Shown here piece after piece: positions 33,859 to 45,502 of a stretch of DNA of 64,000 nucleotides. Below the pieces are notes generated by a model. That model searched no databases. It worked only from the letters and a program-made list of their open reading frames with translations, and had not been told where the DNA came from. Where the stretch lies: assembly GCF_964355755.1 (NCBI RefSeq), contig NC_092670.1, positions 5,295,001 to 5,359,000 on the forward strand, given 5' to 3'. Both the position numbers and the translations under genes were made by a program. The stretch's first letter is position 1, and each line of letters opens with the position of its first letter. This DNA comes from Antedon mediterranea (taxonomy: Eukaryota > Echinodermata > Crinoidea > Comatulida > Antedonidae).

Positions 33859-36800
33859 ATGTATCCGGTAACCGCTCTGTGTGTACTTCTGGTAGTTGCA
33901 ATGATGTCAACAGCAACCGCACAATTAAGCAAGAAGTCCATTCATAATGGCACAACTGTACCTAATGATGAGCTCATGAATGCTTTATACATCTCTGATC
34001 CCGATCCGTCGACAGGATATATGGACTTCTGGAAATCTTGGCACACAAATTACATTCTTGCTAGGCTAACTTCAAGTTCAGTGGAATACGACACCTGGTT
34101 GGAAAGAGAACACGATGCCAATGAAGCCATAACAAATCTTTGGTCGTATACAGCACATATGGTTGTTTCAAACTTATTTGATCTATATGGTCATTTTAAG
34201 GTTACTGAACAACTAGGAAACAACAAACCAACAGGTGTTATTGATTTCAAGACACTATCGTCCCATTTTCTTAACGTTAGTCAAACCTTTGATTCATATA
34301 ATGATACCTGGCCCTATTCATCGTTTAGCAAAGATTTTTTCAAGGACTTTTCTGTGGCTCTTCTACACTTGCAGCAAATGGTAAATTTCCATGATGCACG
34401 TATTCTGTATTTTTCAAACTTGGGCGTTGACAATTCGTCAAGATCTGATGTACTAGAATCTCTCTTTTCTACCACATTACTGAATTATATTCCAAGCCAA
34501 GCTACTAGCAATGTATTTTATCATTCTATAGTATTGGAAGCTATCGACTCATTTACTAGAGACAATTGGTCATATTCTCCTCAAGTAGAAACCGAAGTAA
34601 CCAGAAGGTGTTCGGATCTGTCAGGTTCTCCCGTTGCCACTGAATATTATTGTAAAGCTAAAGATGTTACTGTGTTACTAAGAGAGTGCCTTAGTTTGAA
34701 TGACGTTGTTCCATGTCTGTATTATCCCTTGTTTCAAGACTACTTCGAAAAAGGTAGATTTAGATCTCAAGACGAATTAGCTTTAATAACATGGGCCGCC
34801 GAGAAAACACGCATCGTGCTTACCTCAATTAAAGATAGTGTTTCCGCAGAAAATGAGGCTGGAATCAGAAAGTTCGTTCAAGAATACAACTCACATTTTA
34901 CAATCGTAAATGTCAAGCAATGTGTTCATAATTGGCCGAAATCCTTTGACTGTGATGGTAATTATACGTGTATGATAAACACTATGTACAGATTTGACTG
35001 TTTGATTCGATTCCTGATAGATCAAAGTCAGAAACTATTGGATGTAAAATCCTCAAGACGATGGTCTGACCCAATCGTTTTAACGGCTAAGAATAACGTA
35101 ATGATCTGGCTATCTTACTTGCCTATGGCTAATTATGTTAGCTTTGATTCTGATGACATCAATGATATAATCATATCAACACAGAGAACTGTTAATGATT
35201 ACGTTACAAGTTATAATATTGCCGGCCTTACGAAGTTTTCATTGAATCTTCCACCAGTTACACTCGTTCCACTTTGGGCCAGAAATGCTGCTTGTCAAAC
35301 GGTAACACATAACGAGGCCTACACCATATATTGTACCTTAGAGCCATTGTTGAACAGCGTTCACATGTTTGTGAAAGCATACAAACATGGTCGTAAATCT
35401 TCTGTGAAGGTGTTGAATCCAAATGTTAATTACAGAGTTTTAATCGAACAACTTCAACTAGATCGTATTCAACAATATATCAATGAACAAACACAGTCGT
35501 ATTTCAATGATATCACCAGTCAGCTTCAACACAATTTTGGATCACTATCAACTTATTTTTCATCTTTAGCTGATTATGATAAGCGGAAAGCAACTGCTGA
35601 TATTTACTCCATTGATGAAAAACTTAAATTTTTTAGTGGTCTAGTAAACACACTTACCGATAAAGTAAAATCTTCATTTTCCGTTGTCCTGGGTTTTGCC
35701 ATTGGTGCCAATACCGCTGAAGCAGTCCAGAAAACTGTTCAATATGGTGTTGCCGTTGCTCAAGTAGCTAATCCTTTGTCAACATTACTTGGAGGTTCTA
35801 GTATTCTTGATTTGATGGACAGCATTAATGATTTGGCTCAGACTAGTGTTACTACAGCTGTTTTGGTAAATCTCAGTGAGGATGAATTCCCAAAGATCGC
35901 AAATTTGGCCAAAAAAATCGGCACTGGGTTTCTTGCTAATAAGGAGCATTTGGATAATACTAAAGCATTAATTGATGGTATAAAAGAGGGTACGCCTAAT
36001 ATGGATGACATAGCGCTCACATTCCTTGAACAAGACGAGGCCTACGATTCACAGGTTTTGAAATCTGACATATCTTTATACGGAGAAAAACTTGCGACTG
36101 TCGCTGAAACATTATGTGAAGCTGCGTTTTCAGGAGATACAGCTGCTAGTGCTTTGGTTGAAGTAGGATTAGCTACCAGTGGAGATTGTACTAAAATAAG
36201 TGCAATGATTGCTCAATTAATCACTGTTTATGAAGAGCTTTATGATTTCCAATTCGATCTCATGGACACATTAGCTGACGCTGTCCGCGCTAATTTAGCA
36301 TTTGAAAAAGCAAATAAAATGAAATTGATATACACCAGCGGAACTAGAGTTGACCAGGCCTTTTTACAGAGTAGTGCTGTAAACACTTACATGGTTTCTG
36401 TTATGCATATTTGGGCAGTTATTACTGAATATTGTAATGTTCTAACATATATAAGAGGGGGAGAGGTGCCTAAAAAGTGTGATACAGCTATCAATAGTCC
36501 GTCCCACGAGAATGTTGCTCAGGTTCTTAGCTATAATCCCGCTCCACTTTGTCATGTCAACAACGAGATTACAAATTTCCATGTTATACCAACTCAACCT
36601 AGTGGAGCCGGAGATAAAGGTTATATCGATCTTGAAAAACTATATAATCTTGAAGAAGTGACATTTCAAATTCCAAACCATCAATGGCTTCAAAATAATG
36701 GCTGGGTACATGTTTCAGAAGACGAAAAACCCACCTATGTAAGTAGATTTGAATTGTATCTTCCTCCAATGTCGGGCACTTCTCAGCACACAGTTGAAAT

Positions 36801-37299
36801 CACAGCTAAACCAAGTTCACAAAACTATTTGTCAAATGGCGGAACTAAGTACATATTGCCTGTTGATGGATATAGCTGCAGGTATACTGAAAACAGTCAC
36901 AATTGTTATAAGAAATTTGTAAATAATCCATATACTTTGTGCAGAACCAACCCATTAAGTCAGCTATGCGTTACCTCCAATGGGCATGTTGACAGATATA
37001 TTCAACCATCCATATACAATGAATGGAAAGTATCAGCTACATCTTTGCCTTTGAATCAAGTTGCTCCAAAGCCCACTACTGATTTTAAGCTACAGGTTGG
37101 TATAACTATGTGCAGACCTAACTTAGCCAACAGAAAACGGCGTGATGTAGCAGAGTCTTTGCAAGAAACTGTCAATTTCATTAGAAACCGAAGAGGTGCT
37201 CAGCATTGTTGCAGCTCACACCAATACTGGAATGGCACAGCTTGTACCACCTGTCCATCCGGATCAAGTCAAAGACATAATGGTTATTATTGTCAGTAA
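33859..37299 (+). CDS. Large secreted protein of unknown family, single coding exon
   Basis: An uninterrupted frame of 1146 aa. Residues 1-22 (MYPVTALCVLLVVAMMSTATAQ) are a clear signal peptide. There are many N-glycosylation sequons, including NGT, NVS, NDT, NSS, NWS and NYT. Residues about 550-830 are predominantly helix-like, with an Ala/Val/Gly-rich apolar stretch (GFAIGANTAEAVQ, VAVAQVANPLSTLLGG) at roughly 615-650. Two furin-type sites follow, RKRR at 1092-1095 and RNRR at 1109-1112. Cleavage at the second would free a 34-residue tail with five cysteines and a CPSGSSQRHNGYYC motif. There is no transmembrane anchor at the end. I do not recognise the family. The helix-plus-apolar layout is compatible with membrane-active secreted proteins, but that is only a guess. 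The coding exon lacks introns while neighbours are split every 100-300 bases. AATAAA lies at 37847 and 38138. Confidence 0.9.
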   Translation: MYPVTALCVLLVVAMMSTATAQLSKKSIHNGTTVPNDELMNALYISDPDPSTGYMDFWKSWHTNYILARLTSSSVEYDTWLEREHDANEAITNLWSYTAHMVVSNLFDLYGHFKVTEQLGNNKPTGVIDFKTLSSHFLNVSQTFDSYNDTWPYSSFSKDFFKDFSVALLHLQQMVNFHDARILYFSNLGVDNSSRSDVLESLFSTTLLNYIPSQATSNVFYHSIVLEAIDSFTRDNWSYSPQVETEVTRRCSDLSGSPVATEYYCKAKDVTVLLRECLSLNDVVPCLYYPLFQDYFEKGRFRSQDELALITWAAEKTRIVLTSIKDSVSAENEAGIRKFVQEYNSHFTIVNVKQCVHNWPKSFDCDGNYTCMINTMYRFDCLIRFLIDQSQKLLDVKSSRRWSDPIVLTAKNNVMIWLSYLPMANYVSFDSDDINDIIISTQRTVNDYVTSYNIAGLTKFSLNLPPVTLVPLWARNAACQTVTHNEAYTIYCTLEPLLNSVHMFVKAYKHGRKSSVKVLNPNVNYRVLIEQLQLDRIQQYINEQTQSYFNDITSQLQHNFGSLSTYFSSLADYDKRKATADIYSIDEKLKFFSGLVNTLTDKVKSSFSVVLGFAIGANTAEAVQKTVQYGVAVAQVANPLSTLLGGSSILDLMDSINDLAQTSVTTAVLVNLSEDEFPKIANLAKKIGTGFLANKEHLDNTKALIDGIKEGTPNMDDIALTFLEQDEAYDSQVLKSDISLYGEKLATVAETLCEAAFSGDTAASALVEVGLATSGDCTKISAMIAQLITVYEELYDFQFDLMDTLADAVRANLAFEKANKMKLIYTSGTRVDQAFLQSSAVNTYMVSVMHIWAVITEYCNVLTYIRGGEVPKKCDTAINSPSHENVAQVLSYNPAPLCHVNNEITNFHVIPTQPSGAGDKGYIDLEKLYNLEEVTFQIPNHQWLQNNGWVHVSEDEKPTYVSRFELYLPPMSGTSQHTVEITAKPSSQNYLSNGGTKYILPVDGYSCRYTENSHNCYKKFVNNPYTLCRTNPLSQLCVTSNGHVDRYIQPSIYNEWKVSATSLPLNQVAPKPTTDFKLQVGITMCRPNLANRKRRDVAESLQETVNFIRNRRGAQHCCSSHQYWNGTACTTCPSGSSQRHNGYYCQ

Positions 37300-38339
37300 G
37301 CAGCTAAAGAGTTTGTGACATACTCTGAAACATTTAGAGAACTTCAGACCTTAAAGACAAGCTGTCACCATGTCTATAATTATGTGGGTGATGTTAATCA
37401 TTTTCATACTGGTAATGTAGAAAGCATTTCCTTTTTCTAATTTTTCTATTCTATTTTTGCGCTTTGGTGGTTTGTTTTGTTTACTTTTTTTCTTTCATTT
37501 TCCACATTTCAATCTTTTTCTATTTTTTAAATCTTTAATTTCTTCTATAGACAAAGAAACTCCAAATTTATGGATGAGTACCGCCGATCTGCACTTATTT
37601 TCTCCCTTTTCCCCAGTTTATTTAATAGTTTCTTTATTGACTTCTTGGGTCACTGGGTGATGATGACATCATGTTTGATCACTTGCTCGAAATAATGTAT
37701 GCGTGTAAGAGACTGAACAAGGGAAACATGCAATCATAAATAATAATTAATATAATTTAATAATGTAAACAATGTAGAACTGCTGTAGAATTTAATATGC
37801 TTATCGTCAATTACATAGTTAGTGAAGTCTACTTATCAGCGTAATTAATAAACAGATCAGAGCTATATAATAATGAAATATATAATAATTAATTAATAAT
37901 AATTAGGTATGAAGGCTTACATGTACTAACTTTAGATATTGCAGATACGAAATGCCATAACATTATGACTAATATTCAGAATAATATTATAGAATTATTA
38001 AGCTACCCATTCGTTAAAAGCGTTCAGTGCAAAATATTTTGAAAACATGGTATCGTAGGTAGAATAAGCTATTAATTAATTAAAGTAAAAATTAGAATTA
38101 GAGTGAAAATATGAAATCTGTAGCACATGATTATATCAATAAATATACAAATCATTGCGAAACGTGTTTTTTGAAAATGTTTAACCAGTTGTAGTTCTTT
38201 TTACTTTGCACTTATTACGCATCGGATGGGAATGTGGACGTGTGAGCGGCATGTAAGCTGAAGTAACTAACAGTTCTTGTAGTTCATTAGGACCCAGTGC
38301 TCACTCGTGTACCAAAAAGAAGGGACTCATAATCGACGA

Positions 38340-38723
38340 TAACTCTTGTCAACGACCACTTCTCTTAATCACCACAGTCTCTCATAAAGGATCCGCTTCT
38401 CATAAATAATAACTACCTGTCGTAAGCAACCACCTCTCTTAAACGACTACAACCTCTTCTAAAGCACACATTTAGACAATTTTCATGTCACATAAAAATT
38501 CAAAAACATAACAATCATTGTTATGTTTTGATTTTTATGAAATGAAAAATATTTAAAATGGCAAATCAACTCAAACCACACAGAAGCACAACGTAGCTTA
38601 TGAGAGGTTGAGGTCGTTTAAGAGAGGTGGCCGCCGGTTATGAGAAGCGGTCCCTTACGAGATGCGGGGTGGTCCTTTAAGACAGGTAGTCTTTTACGAG
38701 CGGTGGTCGTTACAAGAGGTTTT
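38340..38723. mobile_element. Fold-back (palindromic) element of about 385 bp
   Basis: The left arm CTCTTGTCAACGACCAC ... CCGCTTCTCATAA ... CCACCTCTCTTAAACGAC is matched in inverse order by GTCGTTTAAGAGAGGTGG ... TTATGAGAAGCGG ... GTGGTCGTTACAAGAG. The centre is a hairpin (38492-38541) with arms CATAACAATCATTGTTATG inside TAAAAATTCAAAA / TTTTGATTTTTA. The motif ACCTCTCTTAA is itself reiterated in each arm. No coding capacity. Confidence 0.8.
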
Positions 38724-38789
38724 ACTACATTTAACGGTGGACATTTGCTTCAATATTAGCTGTCGCTTTCTAGATTATCGGTTGTAACA

Positions 38790-39500
38790 CGCGCCTCTCT
38801 ATTGTTTAGAATATCTTATCTGCTGGTGCTGCGATGTGGAAGCAAAACAAAACAAAATGCGCATAAAGGTAACGTCGCCACCTCTTATGGTTAAATTATG
38901 ACGACGATGATGATGACGACTACAACTTGGAAGGGTGTGAGATCTGAAGGGAAGTAGATAGAAAGCAAACATGAGGATTTTAGTCGGACATCTCAACACA
39001 AGGCGAACATTGTAACATTTGTCTTCGGCCATTTCTCTTCCTCGCGAAATCGTTTTCGTGTGTCCGTCGTGTTAACGAATGCTTTGCGGCCGAGTGAATT
39101 TTGCAACTTAAAGGCGATGTTGAAATGCATGTTTTTGTATAAATCGGAAACGCATACGTTCTCGGATCGTCGTCCTTTCGCCAATCTTATTTTAAACTGG
39201 CAGTCTTTGATGTGGCAAATGTTATCGCCCTGTTGACGAGTCGTCGGATTGCATGCTGTTTTGGAAATGAGCTATCCGTTTGTTTGACGGTACCTGAATT
39301 TGTGCACTTCTCCAATTTCTTCTTCAGTGTCTTACTCTCTCCCGATCTGAATGTTTGCATCAACGAATCCTTTCGACAAAGAGGAGAAACGGCAAAGGTT
39401 TTGTTGTTCAGGTCGATCAATTTGAATGCAACGTTTATAGTTTGGATAAAAGAAATAATGACAAAACTGGTTTCGTATTTTATACTTTAGACCTAACATT
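38790..39500 (-). other. GC-richer patch with chained open frames, unassigned
   Basis: On the minus strand three consecutive, partly overlapping open frames of 60-77 codons run through this region, and on the plus strand two overlap. The composition is less AT-rich than the surroundings. No domain, start context or splice structure that I recognise is present. It could be a decayed gene, a transposon remnant or a promoter/exon of an unseen transcript. Confidence 0.25.
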
Positions 39501-40721
39501 CGCCATCGTTTTTTCTCTATGTCGTCATCATCTCCACCTATTTACTCAGGTCAAGGCGTTAATTGGCCAGAATATAAGTAGCGACGCATCGCTATCTTTG
39601 ATAAACTACATCATAAACACAAAGAACTTTACAAATACAAGGCTCAAGTTTATTAAGCATATTCAAACTTTTACCATATCTTATAATATATGATTAGGGA
39701 AGTGTAATTCCACTCTTCCCTGGTATGACGTTCTTTACAATTTATACAATATAATACATATTAATAATAAAATGGAATTGTTTAGTTTGGATATTAACAC
39801 GATTTTGTACCATTACGGATTTCTACAATCTGCATTTTAACTACAGTACTGTATTATGTCCGGTTCCTAATTCAGTTAAAATATGCATAATCACATGTTC
39901 AGAAATCCCAGTAGAGTTAGGTAAATCCTCATTTCTCATGGCTATACAGTACTTGTATTTGTAATATAATGAAATAAGTACATATGTTGTACTTTGTTTA
40001 CAACTTACAGTACAGAATGTACCAGTATAAATTAATACAGTAAAAATGAAAAACTTGCAAGATCAGCAGCATAATTCAGATAGCGCCCTCTATCGACATC
40101 TGGCAAAAATGCTACAGTATTGACATTTTTTATAATACAGTAGTTTTGTACTGAAAATTATATTTGTTCATCTTCACTGAGCTTGCTTTAGGATCACAGC
40201 TGAAAATAATGTAATAAATTATACAATAGCTTTCATTTTATTGGACATTTTTTAAAAGAAGTTAACACAATGGAATATAAAAACTGTTCTTGTAGAAAAT
40301 TACTAGGCTACTCAAAACAGGAGTAGGTGGGAGGTTCAGTTCTTCCCTGCTAAATGTGGCTAGATGAACCAAGAGGTCACCTTGCAGGATAAAGACCATC
40401 AGACCATTAAAATGATGCATCACCAAATGATCAAGATACCACGCATCTCTTCAGTTCAGGTCATCATTTAAAAACATGTTGACAAATGTTTCGAAAATTT
40501 TAAAGAAGCTGTTCAATACTGATTGTTAGTTTGTACAATTTACTAATGGCCAGACAAAATGTCAAAGGACTGAATGAACACTTGCTTCAAAGCCCAATAT
40601 GAGGTGGCAGATCTCTCCATCAATCAATGTAGTGTCTGGGCTAGATGTTGATTAGATGCTAATTGTTGAATCTTCAACAAGCTTCACATAGGCTTACATT
40701 AACATGATTGTTTTAAACCAA

Positions 40722-43494
40722 TCATAGCTTAGTGAGAGTAACAACTTCAAATGAAGGATTTGTGAAACTTGATGCTTCTGCGTTGTCTGGCTTATCACCT
40801 TCAAATGCCAGATTTTCAGCACATTTCATTTCGGTCTTACTTTCCTATAAAAATAAATAATATACAAATAATGAATGAACTAACTGTTTAAAGCTGAACA
40901 TGTGTTTTCATGAAAGTACATTATTGTCATGCAGCGCCCTCTCTATTACAAAAAAACAAACTAAAAATCCAAGGTATTAAGCTAAAAAAGTTATACAAAT
41001 TACTGCCCTTCCTGACCTTTGATCCTAATTCCATGAACACCACATGAATGGGAAGTGATGCCAGTCATGCTAGGCAACTGTAGTAGCATTTTGAAGTGTT
41101 GGTGGAAAGAAAGGAAGAAATGGCTGAAAAAATAGAACCCAGTCAGCAGAACTAGTCGGCTGCTGACTGGGTAAAGAAATGGACTGAAAAAAACAGAACC
41201 CGGTTAGCTGAAGCTGACTGGGTAACAATACCTACTAACCTTAGGAAGTTCAATGTGCATACTCATAAATTCCAGAGGTACATTGTTTTCTTGCCAAGAC
41301 TTAGGACGGTCATTCTTCTCTCCATTCTTAATCAATTCAATACTTGGTTTAGTAGTGTCTGGTGTCATTTTAGCTTTGTACCATATATTTGTTAAAACTG
41401 AAATGAAAAAAAATGAATATTAATATAGTTGACAGATCATTGGCACATTGGCATTAACTAATATAACTGAGCTTCTTGCATACAGTCCCACCTATAAAAA
41501 AACACATTTATTAATTTTAATATTATTTGGTATGTTTAAATCAACAGGAAAAAAAATGTATCGTGCATAAAAAAAACATAATTCTTGGCCTTCAAATGCT
41601 CTAACCAGCCAGTAAAAAAAATGTATCATGCATAAAAAAAACCAAGAATTCTTGGCTTTCAAATGCTCTAACCAGCCAGTAAAAAAAATGTATCATGCAT
41701 AAAAAAAAACCCAGAATTCTAGGCTTTTAAATGCTCTACACAGCCAGTAAAAAATGTATCATTGGTATATGGAATGCAAGGTGAATTTATACTCACATAT
41801 TAAAAATATTGTAAGGAATGTACCAAGAAAGACGGCAAACCACTGAGGTATACTGAGAAGTGGCTCCCTGGCACTACTACTACTGCTAGCTGTTCCCTTT
41901 ATTTCAGTAGGCTTTGTTTCTTCAGTGGTTTTTATTGGTAAAAATGGTTTTGTTGTTTTAATAGGAGGTTCAGTGGCTACTTTTGTAGTAGACAACGCTA
42001 CTTTTTCTGTGGATTGAGGATTCTGTACTGTAGTGAGAGACTTGGATGTTTTGGTGGTTGTACCAGCAATTGTTGTTTTCCCATTTATTGTCGTTGAATT
42101 GGAATGTGTAGACGGATGTGGTTGTTCACTTAATGTTGTTACTAGAGGATGAGGTGTAGTCCTTTCTTGTGTTGATTGTCCACTTGGTGTCGTTATTTGA
42201 GAACCAGTGGTTGTTCTTTTCAATGAAGTTGTTTCCATATTTAGAGTAGTCTCTTGAGAATCAAGGGTTGTTCTTCCTTTTGATGAAGTAAGTTCTGTTG
42301 ATTCAATATTTGATTCTGTCGTTTTATCAGTAGATCCCTGAATATTAGTTGTTTCAAAAATGGTTGTTGCAGAGTTTGGAATGGTGCTGACTATTGCACT
42401 TTTACTGGAAGGAATTAAAGTTGTTGGCAGAATTGAACTGGAAGGCTTTCTTGTGGATGCTGGTGCAAAAGATGTCAGTCCATCAATGGCTGCGGAAGTT
42501 AGTGATGTATGCACCAAATCAGATGTTTTAATGTCTGTTGTTAAGATATCAGGTGTTGTTTGGGACTGTGCCATGGGTATGAGCAAAGATACGAGAAAGA
42601 CTAGAAGAAAAAAAACCCAAAAATGTTATACTTTGTTACTATACTTTATATTTTTTATAGTATACTTTCATTGATAAAACAAAACCTAAAACATGCAAAA
42701 AACTTTCTCTTTTTATTGTTTTGAATAGTAATTAGTATACAACAAAGTATTAAAAAATTAGTCTTTCACTCAGTTCCACTATACATAAATACTAACTGTA
42801 CATGTAGGTGTTCAGTAATAACATTACAACATTTGCAATTTTCAAACGTCTCACTATCCAACAGATAGAGGGCAACAAATATTAGTTGGTTTGTCTTGTG
42901 TATTTTAGTATTTTTCATCATTATTGGTTATTCTTAAAATCACCCAACCAATTATTTTATTTTTCAGATTGTTGACAACTTCAAAAAATTCACCATATTT
43001 TTCTTATAACCCAGCAGGGGTTGGAAGGTCTCATATAGCCAGTTGTATTGTTAGTGGATTTAATATTTCAGCATGCAACTATTAATACATTAACACTGAC
43101 AGGAAAACAAGAATTAGCTATATAGGTATAAAACATTCTAAAATCTTTCATTTTTTAAAACAAGATTGGTCCAAGTATTTATCCTCACTCATGCTAACTA
43201 GATGGTTTTCTTTTTTGCCTCATCCTCTCTTGATGGAACGTAAAGCTGCTGAACTGATGTACATAATTAAATGCACAATAAAAGAACTATGCTGGATAGT
43301 TTCTGGATTTGCTGACAACGTGATACATATTTCCCCACTCTATAAACTAAGGACGAATACACTTACTGTACAATTTGTAGAATATCTCAATGTTTTATAT
43401 AAATAATGATTTAAGTTTAAAAGGACATACAGTATTACATGAAACAGCAAGTAATAATCTAATTATTCTACTTACCAATTAATATGTTAATCAT
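40722..43494 (-). CDS. Mucin-like Ser/Thr-rich type I membrane protein
   Basis: Four minus-strand exons: 43476-43494, 41797-42600, 41240-41397, 40722-40844. They give 367 aa with phases 1, 1, 0. The first intron splits the signal peptide (MINILI + VFLVSLLIPMAQS). The ectodomain (about residues 21-255) is dominated by Thr, Ser and Pro with many TT pairs, so heavy O-glycosylation is expected. One hydrophobic segment (WFAVFLGTFLTIFLI, continued FLTNIW across the splice) is followed by a basic stop-transfer (YKAKM) and a cytoplasmic tail of about 85 aa ending with an acidic stretch, FTNPSFE (an NPxF-type sorting motif) and VVTLTKL. There is no cysteine-rich domain outside. It resembles small sialomucins in layout, but sequence of this kind does not allow an orthology call. 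Intron 2 carries a 63-bp tandem repeat. Confidence 0.85.
41130..41226. repeat. Short hairpin pair with CCCAGTCAGC / GCTGACTGGG
   Basis: ACCCAGTCAGCAGAACTAG is followed by CTGCTGACTGGGT. A second related arrangement (ACCCGGTTAGCTGAAGCTGACTGGGT) follows about 30 bases later. Each is preceded by TGAAAAAA(A)(C/T)AGAACCC. It lies in the last intron but one of the mucin-like gene. Confidence 0.6.
41547..41762. repeat. Three-copy tandem repeat of about 65 bp
   Basis: AAAAAATGTATCATGCATAAAAAAA followed by TTCTTGGC(C/T)TTCAAATGCTCTAACCAGCCAGT is repeated three times, with a fourth partial unit at the end. It lies directly beside the exon starting at 41797, on its donor side. Confidence 0.9.
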
Positions 43495-43914
43495 GATGTC
43501 TTAAGAACAACTAACACAAAGATTATATTAAATTCCAAGCTTTTAGATCATAAATAACAAACTTTAAATTTTCTTCTCTAATGTACCCTACTAAACCAGA
43601 GAATTAGTGAAAGTGGAATGAACATTGCTAGACCAACATGAGACAAGCACAGCAAACCACTTTATACTCAACTCATAGTCTCTGCCCATGTATTGTAGTT
43701 GCATGGACACTGATTGGCTGGCTGCTATATGATTGGCAGGTTTAGGTTCATTGACTTCAGATGTTTATTCATTATAATATTTATGGTCAGTAATATAGTG
43801 CAATAAATAAAAGGCATTGTGTAGTAGGTCTACTGTCAGTACAATACTGTATGTACTTTGACATACATACTGTACACAACAATATAAGAATATCAATTTT
43901 AAACAACCATCTAA

Positions 43915-44568
43915 GACCCCATTTACACTTACGATTTAGGCCGGCCCTGGGTCGGCCCTGGGTCGGCAATTGATAAGTGTAAATACTCCAAAAAGTTAGG
44001 CCGGCCCTGGGCCGGACGCAGATCTGGGCCACCTCTCCAGGTAGGTTCAGGAGCGGCTTTTACGTTTGGGCCGGCTTACGCAGTGAACCGTGAACAACAT
44101 TTGACCTTTTTATGAGGTTGTTGTTATGACGATCTGACATTTTCAGTACATACCTTCCTCCTTTTCGGGCGACAATTTGTTTTCTTCATCATTTATATAG
44201 TTAAATTTATTTTCAGACATCTTCTTTCAATAAAGTATTCCTCCGCTTGTTTCGCATATACATAAAATACAGCCATATTATATATAAAACAGTGGGGTTC
44301 ATTTTGTTTTTAATGGGACAAAAAAACAACAATACAGTATAAATATAAAACGGTCGGTTCGCGCGGAGAGTTGAATTGACGATCGAGAGAGAAAAAATGT
44401 AAACAAACTGTACTTTGTATCCCAGCATGCAATGGTACTTCCGATAAAATTATTTACGACCAGTAATCTGCGTCGCTAGTGTAAACGCTCTGGGGCCGGC
44501 CTAAAAGATAAATATTTGCAACCGGCCCAGGACCGGCCCTGGACCCAAACGTAAGTGTAAATGGGGTC
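43915..44568. mobile_element. 654-bp element with TAA target duplication, PIF/Harbinger-like
   Basis: Terminal inverted repeats GACCCCATTTACACTTACG / CGTAAGTGTAAATGGGGTC are flanked by TAA at 43912-43914 and 44569-44571. GGCCGGCCCTGGG-type subterminal motifs occur at both ends. Inside, on the minus strand, ATG at 44220 opens 22 codons (MSENKFNYINDEENKLSPEK...) ending at a donor GTATGT after 44154. This looks like a remnant first exon of an element gene. Confidence 0.85.
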
Positions 44569-45502
44569 TAAGATTTGAAAAAAATGTATGATGGAGTTTA
44601 TAAAGTTTGATTTTTCATTTCATTTCATTTATTTTGTCTCAGATATAAAAAAACAAACAAACAAACAATAGAGAGGGACAGGATTCCCAAAAGCGAACTA
44701 AATCAAACTATCAAGTGGGTCTCCAAAACAAAACATAATCATCCAACAAAGAAATATAAAATTACAACATTCATTTAATATCTTCAGCTACAGTATTGTG
44801 ACATACCAAATATGAGCATATGATTCCATTTACACATATAGAACGTTTAATTTTGCAAGTTTGACGATGCAAGATTCAATTGTTTTTACTGAACACAATC
44901 ATTAAATAGCTAGACTAGGGCATTTCAAGCTTATGTCTGCCTACAGTTAAATTCTGCTACAAAAAAAATGTCCTCCCGAAAATATTTTGTGATTACCACT
45001 GTATTAATATTAATAATATTGATAGTACTTTGTATGATTTGGCTTAATTGCATTACCCTGTGTATAGGAGTTTGGTGTAAAGAGATACGTTCTTCCCATT
45101 GTTGTCCACTTTCTTTAATAATGATTTGAAGTCACATTTTTAAATTTCATATACCAGTATTCTATTAGCATAGATCCATGGTATTAGTAACTCTAGTTTA
45201 TTTAATCTTGTTTATTTTGTTGTTCAATGAAAATTTTGTAAACAAGACCTCCATTTTGTACTGCATAAACATAAGAACCAAGTATATTTTTTCCAAAGTC
45301 GGTTGAAGCTCTTTTGAAAGTTTATTGATTTGAAATAATTGTAAATTATTCATGAATATCACGATCACTGTGCAACTTTTAACTACAACACAAAATAACG
45401 ATTATTTGATTGTCAGCTATATAATAGTAGTATCTTGAAAGATTGCATTTTGGCTAATGTTAACATTCAATGACCAACTGTTAATTTAAACAGTTATTTG
45501 GG

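Larger units (their letters stand above)
37300..40721. other. Intergenic DNA with fold-back element and a GC-richer patch
   Basis: It starts with the 3' UTR of the 1146-aa gene. Then come the fold-back element at 38340-38723, a GC-richer patch at 38790-39500, and AT-rich DNA to 40.7 kb that includes the mucin-like gene's 3' UTR on the minus strand (TTTATT on the plus strand at 40237). No supported gene. Confidence 0.55.

Noticed and set aside
33859-37299. Assignment of the 1146-aa protein to a pore-forming family
   Set aside because: The helical, apolar middle is only suggestive; no diagnostic motif was seen, so no function is claimed.
42360-42674. Plus-strand 104-codon frame
   Set aside because: Antisense to the Thr/Ser-rich exon; simple repeat-like codons keep the reverse strand open.
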